64,000 nucleotides of DNA, taken from the NCBI RefSeq assembly GCF_001698205.1, contig NZ_CP016591.1, forward strand, positions 124,001-188,000. The letters run 5' to 3'. Within the stretch, counting starts at the first letter, position 1. The number at the start of each line of letters is the position of its first letter. The DNA is from Tsuneonella dongtanensis. Its GTDB lineage: Bacteria; Pseudomonadota; Alphaproteobacteria; Sphingomonadales; Sphingomonadaceae. Shown piece after piece: positions 9,775-18,083 of the stretch. The notes beneath the pieces are model-generated. The model did no database searches and was not told where the DNA came from. It saw only the letters and a list, made by a program, of their open reading frames with translations. Position numbers and translations under genes: made by a program.

Positions 9775-10880
9775 GCGTTCCTCATCCACGGTACAACGAA
9801 TCGATCGCCGAATTTCGATCTGTTGCGAAAAGCTACGACGGCAAGAGACTGGCGGTAGACAATCTCGATCTCGAGATCAGACGCGGCGAATTCCTGACCC
9901 TTTTAGGCCCATCTGGTTCCGGAAAAACAAGCGCCTTGATGATGCTGGCAGGCTTCGAGCGTCCGACATCTGGCCGTATTCTGCTCGAAGGACGCGATGT
10001 CGCAGACCAGCCTGCGCACAAACGCGATATCGGCGTTGTTTTCCAAAATTATGCACTGTTCCCCCATATGACTGCGGCACAGAACATCGCTTTTCCGCTT
10101 AAGGTTAGAAGGCTTTCCCGAGCCGAAGTCGAAGCCCGCGTCGAATACGCACTTACCATGGTCAGACTGGATCAGATGGGGAGCAGCCGACCGGGCCAGA
10201 TGTCTGGCGGGCAACAACAAAGGATCGCGCTGGCCCGCGCGCTTGTTTTCAACCCATCGCTGATTGTCATGGACGAGCCACTCGGCGCGCTGGACAAGAA
10301 TTTGCGCGAGGAAATGCAGTACGAAATCAAGGCGTTACACCGTCAGCTGGGTGTGACTATCGTGTATGTGACGCACGACCAGTCGGAAGCATTGACGATG
10401 TCAGACCGAATTGCTGTGTTTCAGAAAGGCAGGATTATTCAGCTGGATTCCCCGCGAACGATCTACGATCGGCCGGGCAACCTTTTCGTTGCCTGCTTCC
10501 TCGGGGAAAATAATCAGCTCGCTGGCAAGGTCGTCGAAAAAAGCAGTGTCGGACTTGGCAAAGTCAAACTTGCATCGGGCGATATCGTCCGATGCCAGTT
10601 CCCCCAAGCACATAATCCCGGCGCCGACGTTGTCCTGCTGGTTCGCCCCGAGGATGTGCTGATTGGCGATCTCGCGGTGGCGTGCGATTACAGGACAACC
10701 GGGACTGTCAGGGAGATGATCTACCATGGGCAGCATTTCCAGGTGTCGATCGAGTTGGCGGACGGCGAGGCCATCGTGGCACTGTGCCGACCAGGAGCCA
10801 GTGCTTCGCTGGCTGCAGGGACTGCGATAGCGATCGGCTGGCAAGCCGATCATGCGGTTGCGCTGGTCCGCGAGCCGTGA
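9771..10880 (+). CDS. ABC transporter ATP-binding protein (PotA/FbpC type)
   Basis: About 369 residues. The ATPase domain has Walker A GPSGSGKT, Q-loop VFQNYALFPHMT, signature MSGGQQQRIALARAL, Walker B LIVMDEPLGALD and the H-loop YVTHDQSEALT. A C-terminal TOBE domain follows from about residue 275. This architecture is typical of importers for polyamines, iron, thiamine or 2-aminoethylphosphonate. The start is the ATG at 9771 overlapping the SDR stop (ATGA); its own stop overlaps the permease start (GTGA). It works with the lipoprotein at 5623 and the fused permease downstream. Confidence 0.93.
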   Translation: MSVPHPRYNESIAEFRSVAKSYDGKRLAVDNLDLEIRRGEFLTLLGPSGSGKTSALMMLAGFERPTSGRILLEGRDVADQPAHKRDIGVVFQNYALFPHMTAAQNIAFPLKVRRLSRAEVEARVEYALTMVRLDQMGSSRPGQMSGGQQQRIALARALVFNPSLIVMDEPLGALDKNLREEMQYEIKALHRQLGVTIVYVTHDQSEALTMSDRIAVFQKGRIIQLDSPRTIYDRPGNLFVACFLGENNQLAGKVVEKSSVGLGKVKLASGDIVRCQFPQAHNPGADVVLLVRPEDVLIGDLAVACDYRTTGTVREMIYHGQHFQVSIELADGEAIVALCRPGASASLAAGTAIAIGWQADHAVALVREP

Positions 10881-12967
10881 CAGAGATTGCGCGCACAATC
10901 GATCGTCAGCGCCGACAGGATGGCCTGATCGGGTTTTCCTTGTTGCTTCCGCTTTTGCTCTACCTTGGCGTATTTCTCGCCGGGCCATTGGCAAGTATGC
11001 TCGTGCAGAGCGTATACGAGCCCTCAATCTCACGCGACCTGCCAGATACGGCAGCGGCCCTGTCTGACTGGTCACCGGATCGGCCGGTCCCTCAGGCGGC
11101 AGTCGACGCTCTTGTTCGAGAAGGTGTTCAATTACTGAAGCGTGAGCGGATCGGGGAAGTTGCAGACCGGCTCGACTTCGAAGTGCCAGGTGGCGGGGGG
11201 TTGCTTACCCTCACTTTGCGGAGATTGGCACTAGATGTGCCGAGACGCTGGGAAATAGGCACTCTCTCTGCGGTTGATCCCCGATGGGGCGAACCGGACA
11301 TCTGGGCCGCGATCAAGCGCGGTGAGCATGCGTTGACGTTTACATTTTTTATCCGCGCTCTCGATCATCGCGTAAACGCGCATGGCGAGCTTGTGGCAGC
11401 GATTCCGGGCCAATATCCGCACCTGTCATTGCTCTGGAAGACGCTCTGGCTCGGCGGGATGATTACCGTGCTGACGTTGTTGCTTGCGTATCCGATGAGC
11501 TATTTCATCGCTGGCCTGCGCCCAAAGACGGCGCGACTTATCGTGTATGTGCTTGTGATGTCCCTGTGGCTGTCATTGTTGGTACGAGCCAGCGCCTGGA
11601 TCGTCCTCCTGCAGTCTCGCGGACTGGTGAACGATCTGTTGATCGCGCTCGGCATACTCGGCCCGGACGACCGCGTTCAACTCGTCTATAATCTTACCGG
11701 CCTGATCATCGCGATGGTGCATTTCATGCTACCGTCGATGATCCTGCCCCTTTTGGCCGTAATGCGCAGGGTTCCGAAATCGCAAATGCGCGCTGCGCAG
11801 TCGCTGGGCGCCAAGCCGTGGGTTGCATTCTTGAACGTGTATCTGCCAATGACGCTCCCTGGCGTCGCCGTGGCGGTATTGTTCGGTTATATTCAAGCAA
11901 TCGGCTTCTATATCATTCCGGCCCTGCTCGGCGGGTCGGATGGCCAGTTGATTTCAACCCTGATTGCCGCATACACGACCTCGACCCTGAATTATGGCCT
12001 GGCATCGGCCATAGGCGCGTTGCTGTTGATAGCTGTGCTGGTTCTCTATCTCGTTTATTCAAGGCTTACGAGCGGGGCGGATATTTCTTTGGGCAATGGC
12101 GCGGACATAGCAATAGTCACTGGCAATACGGCTCCCCCACCTCGCACGCGATCGGCACAGATTGCGTATGCTGCGCTGTGCGCGGGTTCGACGCTGATTC
12201 TGATCTTCCTCATCGCCCCAGTGCTCGTCATCATCCCACTCTCGTTCGGTCAGAGCGCATTTTTCACGTTCACGCCTGAAATGTGGCAAGGCGATGGCTG
12301 GTCGCTACGCTGGTACGAAGCGGTGTTATCCGACCCTCGGTGGCGAACCGCCTTTTCGAACTCCTTTATCATCGCGACCAGTTCCATGATCGTCGCATCC
12401 GTGCTCGGAGGATTGGCTGCATTGGGTCTTTCCCGGCCAACGACGCCTGCGCGAGGCCTCATTGCCGCGCTGTTCCTTTCACCGTTGATTGTCCCAATCG
12501 TCCTGTTTGCGACCGGCACTTTTCTGCTGTTTTCGAAACTCGGCCTGGTCGGCACTATGGTCGGTCTCGTGCTGGCCCATGTCGCGCTTATCTCGCCAGC
12601 AGTGGTGTTCAATGTCCGTGCGTCGCTCGCTGGATCTGGCTTCGACCTTCTACGCGCAGCAGCGAGCCTCGGCTCACCGCCAATGCGCACATTTCTTTCC
12701 ATCACACTTCCGATTGCAGCGCCCGGCTTCGCGGCAGGCGCTTTGTTTGCTTTTCTCGGTTCCTTTGACGAAACGGTGATCGTCCAGTTCCTGACGTTCA
12801 GCCCGGATCAATTCACGTTCCCCCGCCAGATGTTTTCGGGTGTTCGCGATGAAATGAATCCCACGGTTCTTGCAGCAGGCTGTCTAGTAATGGCCCTCTT
12901 TTCGACTCTGTACTTTTTCGCACAGATTGCTGAATCACTGAGGCAAAGAAGAAGTCAGGCTACGTAG
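10877..12967 (+). CDS. fused ABC transporter permease (PotB-PotC type in one chain)
   Basis: About 696 residues containing both permease subunits of a polyamine/iron-type importer. The first half has one N-terminal membrane helix (GFSLLLPLLLYLGVFLAG), then a long hydrophilic segment of about 130 residues before the remaining helices. The second half restarts at about residue 435 (STLILIFLIAPVLVIIPLSF). EAA-type loops are visible in both halves (AAQSLGAKPWVAFLNVYLP; AAASLGSPPMRTFLSITLP). Fusion and the enlarged first periplasmic loop are less common than separate subunits. The start is a GTG overlapping the ATPase stop. It converges with the aldehyde dehydrogenase gene and overlaps its end by 13 nt. 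Confidence 0.88.
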   Translation: MTEIARTIDRQRRQDGLIGFSLLLPLLLYLGVFLAGPLASMLVQSVYEPSISRDLPDTAAALSDWSPDRPVPQAAVDALVREGVQLLKRERIGEVADRLDFEVPGGGGLLTLTLRRLALDVPRRWEIGTLSAVDPRWGEPDIWAAIKRGEHALTFTFFIRALDHRVNAHGELVAAIPGQYPHLSLLWKTLWLGGMITVLTLLLAYPMSYFIAGLRPKTARLIVYVLVMSLWLSLLVRASAWIVLLQSRGLVNDLLIALGILGPDDRVQLVYNLTGLIIAMVHFMLPSMILPLLAVMRRVPKSQMRAAQSLGAKPWVAFLNVYLPMTLPGVAVAVLFGYIQAIGFYIIPALLGGSDGQLISTLIAAYTTSTLNYGLASAIGALLLIAVLVLYLVYSRLTSGADISLGNGADIAIVTGNTAPPPRTRSAQIAYAALCAGSTLILIFLIAPVLVIIPLSFGQSAFFTFTPEMWQGDGWSLRWYEAVLSDPRWRTAFSNSFIIATSSMIVASVLGGLAALGLSRPTTPARGLIAALFLSPLIVPIVLFATGTFLLFSKLGLVGTMVGLVLAHVALISPAVVFNVRASLAGSGFDLLRAAASLGSPPMRTFLSITLPIAAPGFAAGALFAFLGSFDETVIVQFLTFSPDQFTFPRQMFSGVRDEMNPTVLAAGCLVMALFSTLYFFAQIAESLRQRRSQAT

Positions 12968-14385
12968 CTAGTTTTGGTCACTGTGTAGAATTCCCGGGCA
13001 TGACTGCCCTGCTCCCGCGGACCAAAGCTCGATTCTTTTGTTCCCCCAAACGGCACATGATAGTCAACGCCCGCAGTGGGAAGATTGATCATAACCATGC
13101 CCGCCTGTAGTTCATCGCGGAAGCGGCGAGCGCGCCCAAGCGATGTTGTGCAAACTCCAGCAGACAGGCCAAACGGAACGGCGTTCGCAAACATGAGGGC
13201 TTGATCGTCATCATCTGCACGTATCACGCTCGCGATCGGCCCAAATATCTCCTCCTGATTAATCCGCATCTCTGGGTCAGTTTCGAGAAACAACGTCGGC
13301 GTGAGGTAATAACCGTCAGTGGCCAGTTTCGGTCGGTCGCCGCCAACAATCCGGGCGCCCTCCTTCCGTGCGAGGTCAATATAGGAAAGATCTTGCTTGA
13401 GCTGGCGCTCATCGACGACGGGACCAATCTCGGTAGCGACGTCAAGGGCATGACCCACCCGAAGTGCAAGCATCCGCTCAACCAGTAGTTCGACGAACCT
13501 ATCGTAAATGCCGGCGGTGACAATCAGCCGCGAAGAGGCCGTGCACCGCTGTCCGGTTGAAAAGAATGCACCGTTCAAACAAGAATTCACGGCGACATCA
13601 ATGTCAGCGTCGTCCAGCACCACCATGGGATTCTTGCCTCCCATTTCGCACTGGACCCGGCGCCCGGATGCAGCACGCGTAGCCGCAATCGCGCGTCCCG
13701 TTGACACAGATCCGGTGAAACTAACTGCATCGACCTCGGCGCTTTTTACGAGTGCATCGCCGAGAGTGTGTCCTGGCCCCATGAGGAGATTGAAAACGCC
13801 ACGGGGCATACCTGCTTCGGCAAGTATTGACGTTAACGCATGCGCACTAGCTGGAACGAGTTCAGCTGGTTTCAGAACGACGGTATTGCCAAAGGCCAGC
13901 GCTGGTGCTGCTTTCCAGGCTGGAATTGCAAGCGGAAAATTCCAAGGAGTAATGAGAGCGACGACACCCACCGGCTCACGGCGGATCTCCACGTCGATCG
14001 CCGGCCGAGTTGATCGAAGCAACTCGCCACTTAGGCGCAATGCCTCGCCCGCATAATATTTGAAAATTTGTCCCGCACGGGCAGCTTCGCCGATACCTTC
14101 CGCCAGCGTCTTGCCCTCTTCGCGCGACAGCAAGCGCCCAAGTTCGTTTTTTCGCTCAAGAATCAGGGCTCCAGCGCGATCCAGAATGTCGCAGCGCTCC
14201 TGAGGCGTGGCACGCGACCATGTTGGCAATGCTTCGCGAGCAGCCGAAATCGCCCGATTAACATCTTCCGTGCCGCCTTGAGCGTAATGGCCCACAATGT
14301 CGGAAGTGTCGGATGGGTTGATATTCGGCTGCGCCGTACTTGCCCCAACCCATTCCCCTCCGATAAAATTGCACTGAGTCTCCAC
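12955..14385 (-). CDS. alpha-ketoglutarate semialdehyde dehydrogenase-like aldehyde dehydrogenase
   Basis: A 476-residue NAD(P)-dependent aldehyde dehydrogenase. Visible motifs are ITPWNFPLAIP and the coenzyme loop GNTVVLKPAE, the general base in CEMGGKNPM, and the nucleophile in STGQRCTASS. The QCNFIGGEWV opening and the GGKNPMVVLDDADID block resemble alpha-ketoglutarate semialdehyde dehydrogenases of the sugar-acid and glucarate pathways. In the Weimberg route it oxidises 2-oxoglutarate semialdehyde to 2-oxoglutarate. It is the third gene of a leftward operon behind the XylX- and XylB-like genes, with only about 25 nt between it and the SDR. General succinate-semialdehyde dehydrogenase activity is the alternative. 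Confidence 0.83.
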   Translation of the reverse strand: METQCNFIGGEWVGASTAQPNINPSDTSDIVGHYAQGGTEDVNRAISAAREALPTWSRATPQERCDILDRAGALILERKNELGRLLSREEGKTLAEGIGEAARAGQIFKYYAGEALRLSGELLRSTRPAIDVEIRREPVGVVALITPWNFPLAIPAWKAAPALAFGNTVVLKPAELVPASAHALTSILAEAGMPRGVFNLLMGPGHTLGDALVKSAEVDAVSFTGSVSTGRAIAATRAASGRRVQCEMGGKNPMVVLDDADIDVAVNSCLNGAFFSTGQRCTASSRLIVTAGIYDRFVELLVERMLALRVGHALDVATEIGPVVDERQLKQDLSYIDLARKEGARIVGGDRPKLATDGYYLTPTLFLETDPEMRINQEEIFGPIASVIRADDDDQALMFANAVPFGLSAGVCTTSLGRARRFRDELQAGMVMINLPTAGVDYHVPFGGTKESSFGPREQGSHAREFYTVTKTSYVA

Positions 14386-14410
14386 TATTCGGTCTCCTGC
14401 TTACCGATGC

Positions 14411-15169
14411 CTAGAGCCATCCCGCGTCAACATGATACTCGCGGGAGGTGCACATGGCCGCTTCATCGGAAGCGAGAAAAGCCGTCATCGATGCGACATG
14501 CTCCGGCTTGATCCTTTCTTTCAAGCACTGAGCTGAAAGAATTTCCTGCAAGGTTTCGGGAGTGACCCACAATTCTTCTTGGCGTGGTGTCGAGACAGCC
14601 CCGGGTATGACGCACACGACGCGAATGCCGCTAGGTCCTAGATCGCGTGCAAGTGCATTGGTTAGGCCGGTGATCGCCGCCTTTGCGGTCGCATAGACCG
14701 GCATACCCCCAAGGCCGACATGCCAACTGATCGAACCTATATTGATAATCACACCACGGCCGGCCGCGACCATATCGGGCACAGCAGCCTGAGCAGCGAA
14801 AAAGTAATGACGCAGATTCGTCGCTATAAGCTCATCCCAAGAGGCCGGGTCGACCGTGGAGATGGGCGTCCGGTCATCCCGAGCGGCATTGTTGACAATG
14901 ATGTCGAACGGGCCAAGCACATCACGCAATTCTTTTTGCGAAATGGCGAGTGAGCCAAGGTCGCGTAGATCGCACGAGCGGAAGTGGGCCAGCTTACCAA
15001 GCCGCTCTGACGCCATCGTTCCAGCATCCTCGTCGATGTCCACGAAGCCGACGCTTACCCCTTCTTTTACGAGACGCTCGACGATTGCGAGGCCGATCCC
15101 TGAGGCCCCCCCGCTGACGAATGCTCGACGCCCCCTCAGACAGGTGTAGATATGCGAAGAAGAGCTCAT
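14411..15169 (-). CDS. xylB: aldose 1-dehydrogenase, SDR (XylB-like, D-xylose dehydrogenase)
   Basis: 252 residues from the ATG at 15169. This start gives MSSSSHIYTCLRGRR, which lines up with the Caulobacter D-xylose dehydrogenase start. It has the cofactor motif GGASGIGLA, the catalytic Ser in IGSISWHVGLGG and the YATAK pair, then CVIPGAVSTPRQEELW and the QCLKERIKPE block, then an EYHVDAGW ending. The SISWH, PRQE and QCLK blocks are characteristic of XylB. It oxidises D-xylose (possibly L-arabinose or D-galactose) to the lactone with NAD. Its ATG overlaps the stop of the XylX-like gene (ATGA), so translation is coupled. The symbol refers to the Caulobacter gene, not E. coli xylulokinase. Confidence 0.8.
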   Translation of the reverse strand: MSSSSHIYTCLRGRRAFVSGGASGIGLAIVERLVKEGVSVGFVDIDEDAGTMASERLGKLAHFRSCDLRDLGSLAISQKELRDVLGPFDIIVNNAARDDRTPISTVDPASWDELIATNLRHYFFAAQAAVPDMVAAGRGVIINIGSISWHVGLGGMPVYATAKAAITGLTNALARDLGPSGIRVVCVIPGAVSTPRQEELWVTPETLQEILSAQCLKERIKPEHVASMTAFLASDEAAMCTSREYHVDAGWL

Positions 15170-16308
15170 AGCAGACCTCTGTTCGCTAAGTTTCGCATCA
15201 GCGCCGCCAATCCAAAGGTCCACGGTGGGGTCAAGTGAGAATGATTGACCCGGTTGCGAAGCGTCCCGAGACGGGGAGAGCGAATCTGCACCTCGTCCCC
15301 CAAGTGATGGGTAAAACCCTGCCCTCTGACATCCCGATCTTGGACAGGGGCAAAAAGAGTGCCGAGGAATAGCGCGAACCCATCTGGGTAATGGTGGTCG
15401 CCGCTGCAGGTTTGGGCCACCAGATCTTTTGGATCCCGTGTGATTTCGCGCATCGAAACCGTCTCACAAAGTCTGAATCCATCTTCGCCGACCACCTCGA
15501 GTGTCACATCGGCGTCGCGGACATCATCGAGCGTAAATTGATCATCGAACAGTCGAATGAAGGGGCCGATCGCACAGGAAGCATTGTTGTCCTTAGCTTT
15601 GCCAAGTAGCAAGGCGCTACGACCTTCAAAGTCTCGCAAATTGACGTCGTTTCCGAGCGTGGCACCTAAGATGTTTGCCCGACTGTCGCAGATCAGGACG
15701 ACCTCAGGCTCCGGGTTGTTCCAGTTCGAGTCAGCCCGCACACCAACTTCCTCACCCCAACCAACCGCCGCAAGGCAGGGCGCTTTCGTGAAGACTTCTG
15801 CGTCAGGACCTATCGCAACCTCCAGATATTGCGACCAGTAGCCGTCAATTTGCAGGCGTTCCTTGAGGCAAAGCGCTGCCTCAGAGCCAGCCTTAACGGT
15901 CCGCAACTCGCCACCAATCAAAGCCTCAAGTTCTTTGCGGATTTCGCGCGACGCGCCTGGATCGCCCATCGCTCGTTCTTCAATGACCCGTTCGAGCGCG
16001 GATACTGCGAAGGTAACGCCACAAGCTTTTATGCATTGCAGGTCAACCGGCGCCAGTACCCTTACTGCACCGCCCTCAATATCCCGAACGGAACCGAGAA
16101 TGGGCCCATTCGCACTCAAAATCTCTGTTGCACTGCAGTTTTCCAGTATTTCCGACATCGTGGGGGCAAGATGGCTAAGATTTACCATTTCGCTATTGCG
16201 AATGGCGACGGGCGTAGGCCCTCCCACGGCGTCGTCCCATACTCGGCCCACTAGGACGGCATTTTCGCAATCAGTGGGCAACAAGCCATAATTTTCATCG
16301 ACGGCCAT
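15166..16308 (-). CDS. xylX: 2-keto-3-deoxy-sugar-acid dehydratase, FAH family (XylX-like)
   Basis: A 380-residue fumarylacetoacetate hydrolase-superfamily protein of the XylX type (about 385 residues in Caulobacter). The metal- and substrate-binding region is visible as GVTFAVSALERVIEERA, with the acidic pair in NNPEPEVVLI and the family-typical GNDVNLRDFEGRSALLLGKAK. In the Weimberg route XylX dehydrates 2-keto-3-deoxy-D-xylonate to 2-oxoglutarate semialdehyde. First gene of the leftward operon with the aldose dehydrogenase and semialdehyde dehydrogenase, which supports the assignment. Divergent from the BKACE gene across about 235 nt. The precise stereochemistry of the substrate is unproved. 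Confidence 0.82.
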   Translation of the reverse strand: MAVDENYGLLPTDCENAVLVGRVWDDAVGGPTPVAIRNSEMVNLSHLAPTMSEILENCSATEILSANGPILGSVRDIEGGAVRVLAPVDLQCIKACGVTFAVSALERVIEERAMGDPGASREIRKELEALIGGELRTVKAGSEAALCLKERLQIDGYWSQYLEVAIGPDAEVFTKAPCLAAVGWGEEVGVRADSNWNNPEPEVVLICDSRANILGATLGNDVNLRDFEGRSALLLGKAKDNNASCAIGPFIRLFDDQFTLDDVRDADVTLEVVGEDGFRLCETVSMREITRDPKDLVAQTCSGDHHYPDGFALFLGTLFAPVQDRDVRGQGFTHHLGDEVQIRSPRLGTLRNRVNHSHLTPPWTFGLAALMRNLANRGLL

Positions 16309-16471
16309 AGCGACGAAGGCTCCATCAGAAGAGAAGTCTCAAGCAGGATACGGTCATGGCCGCCGAGACAACAGTTCTACACATATGTGCTGAAAAATAA
16401 TTGGCCCAGCCGGCGCTGCCATGAGTCGTGCTCATATAGTGGAGCACCTTGTCCTGAAAATTTTTTGGAGT

Positions 16472-16505
16472 GGGCACGCAGTTTTTCGGTGGTGGAAGCG
16501 TGCCC
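16472..16505. promoter_or_regulatory. inverted repeat in the BKACE leader
   Basis: Perfect 8-bp arms GGGCACGC and GCGTGCCC flank an 18-nt spacer. The sequence after each arm is also similar (GCACGCAGTTT versus GCCCGCAGTTT), so there is a partial direct repeat as well. It lies between a possible promoter region and the ribosome binding site of the BKACE gene, where an operator or leader hairpin would be expected. A separate CACATATGTG palindrome lies at 16380-16389, nearer the XylX-like gene. No regulator gene adjoins. Confidence 0.45.
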
Positions 16506-16543
16506 GCAGTTTCAATCTTCGATTTTTAACCGAAGGACCGGCG

Positions 16544-17431
16544 ATGAATCCGAAAGTGATCATAACATGTGCCGTCACCGGCGCCGGTGACACACCTGGT
16601 AAAAGTGAGCATGTGCCAGTCACCCCAGTCGAGATTGCTGACGCGTGCCTTCAGGCGGCCGATGCCGGAGCCGCAATCTGTCACATCCACGTGCGTGACC
16701 CTGTCACCTCTGTCGCAAGTCGGAACGTACAGCTTTACCGCGAAGTCGTTGAGCGGATCCGTGTTCGTAATAATTCTCTGATCCTCAACCTGACTGGCGG
16801 GATGGGCGCTGACATTGTCTTGGGTGATGACGATCCGCTAGATTTTCAGCTTGGCACGGATTGTGTCGCACCGATGGACCGCATTCCTCACATCCTTGAG
16901 CTCAAACCGGAAATAGCGTCACTCGATATTGGAACAATGAATTTCGACGATGTTATCTATGCAACCAAACCGGCTTTTTCTCGCAAAATTGCACGCGCCT
17001 TTCGTCAAGCAGGAGTACGGCCAGAGATCGAGGTTTTCGATCTAGGACATATAGAGCTTGCCAAGTCTTTGATGGCCGAAGGGGAATTCGTCGAACCCAC
17101 CTTGTTTCAACTCTGCCTTGGCGTGCGTTACGGAGCTCCGGCGACCACGGAAGGCATGAAAGCGATGAGGGATTCACTACCCGATGGTTCTATCTGGGCA
17201 GCCTTCGGTATCGGACGACAGCAATTTCCTATGGTAGCGCAAGCGGTCCTGCTTGGCGGTCATGTGCGCATCGGACTTGAAGACAATCTATACCTCAAGC
17301 GTGGCGTCCTCGCTACAAACGGAGAACTAGTAGACCAAGCCGCAAATATTATCCGTATTTTGGGTGCCGACATTGCGTCACCTGATGAGGCCAGAGAAAT
17401 CCTGCAACTCCGCAAGGCGCCAGATGCCTGA
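16544..17431 (+). CDS. beta-keto acid cleavage enzyme (BKACE, DUF849 family)
   Basis: 295 residues from the ATG at 16544, with AAGGA about 7 nt before it. The family opening MNPKVIITCAVTGAGDTP is present, followed by the Zn-binding CHIHVRDP (HxH near residue 46), LNLTGGMG, and a late EDNLYL near residue 245 with its glutamate. BKACEs condense a beta-keto acid with acetyl-CoA to give acetoacetate plus a new acyl-CoA. The family founder cleaves 3-keto-5-aminohexanoate; others cleave dehydrocarnitine. A hotdog thioesterase overlaps the end of the gene, as in carnitine-type pathways, which would free the acid from the acyl-CoA product. Substrate unknown. Confidence 0.9.
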   Translation: MNPKVIITCAVTGAGDTPGKSEHVPVTPVEIADACLQAADAGAAICHIHVRDPVTSVASRNVQLYREVVERIRVRNNSLILNLTGGMGADIVLGDDDPLDFQLGTDCVAPMDRIPHILELKPEIASLDIGTMNFDDVIYATKPAFSRKIARAFRQAGVRPEIEVFDLGHIELAKSLMAEGEFVEPTLFQLCLGVRYGAPATTEGMKAMRDSLPDGSIWAAFGIGRQQFPMVAQAVLLGGHVRIGLEDNLYLKRGVLATNGELVDQAANIIRILGADIASPDEAREILQLRKAPDA

Positions 17432-17858
17432 CAGAACTTCGCTCGGCAGTATAGTTGGGACGGTCTCTGCCGACATGGTTGATGACCGTGGCCATATGAA
17501 CTTCCTCGCCTATCAAGCGGAGGCGGATCGCGCGACTGCCAATTTCTGGGAGTCAGTAAATGTTGAAATCGATGCTTTAACGTTCGTTACGTTAGAGACG
17601 CACGTTTGCTATTTCTCTGAACTTCTTTATGGCGATTCCTATGAAATCCGGAGCTTCCTTGTTGCCTACGACAAGAAGCGTTTCATAGTTAGCGACTGGA
17701 TCGAGCGACACAGCGTGCTCGTGTGTCGCGTGGACGTCCTCGCGATCTGCTTCGACCCCCATTCGCGGAGAGCGGCAGCCTTCAGCGAGAAAACTAGAGC
17801 GCAGCTCCAAACACTTTTGCAACCAATGCACACATTACTGACTCTCAATCGCCTCTAG
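17424..17858 (+). CDS. hotdog-fold acyl-CoA thioesterase
   Basis: 144 residues from the ATG at 17424, overlapping the BKACE stop by 8 nt. The motif VDDRGHMNFLAY, close to the 'D..GHxN' active-site signature of 4-hydroxybenzoyl-CoA / betainyl-CoA-type thioesterases, is near residue 20, followed by a TLETHVCYFSEL strand typical of the fold. It would hydrolyse the acyl-CoA made by the BKACE. The betainyl-CoA route of carnitine breakdown is the closest known arrangement, but no carnitine dehydrogenase is in the window. Confidence 0.8.
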   Translation: MPDRTSLGSIVGTVSADMVDDRGHMNFLAYQAEADRATANFWESVNVEIDALTFVTLETHVCYFSELLYGDSYEIRSFLVAYDKKRFIVSDWIERHSVLVCRVDVLAICFDPHSRRAAAFSEKTRAQLQTLLQPMHTLLTLNRL

Positions 17859-18083
17859 TCGCAATTGATGAGAGGACGGGGTTTTAATCCATTGTCGATA
17901 GATGCAGCGAGCCGGGGATGTTTTGCATTACTCCTGAGTGAGACGAGTTGGTCGCCCGACAAATTTTGCTCAATGCCCAACATCAACGTCGCCGCGAGTG
18001 ATGGGATGGACGTTGAAAGTCTGCAGGATTATGCGGAGCCGGTGTCCGCGCTTGTCCCAGATCGCGCAGGACTACCCAATCAG
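17859..18083. other. non-coding stretch between thioesterase and LysR gene
   Basis: About 225 nt lie between the convergent ends of the thioesterase and the LysR gene. A 77-codon open frame exists on the plus strand but has no recognisable composition or motif, and it runs into the LysR coding end. No clear terminator or repeat was seen. Confidence 0.4.
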
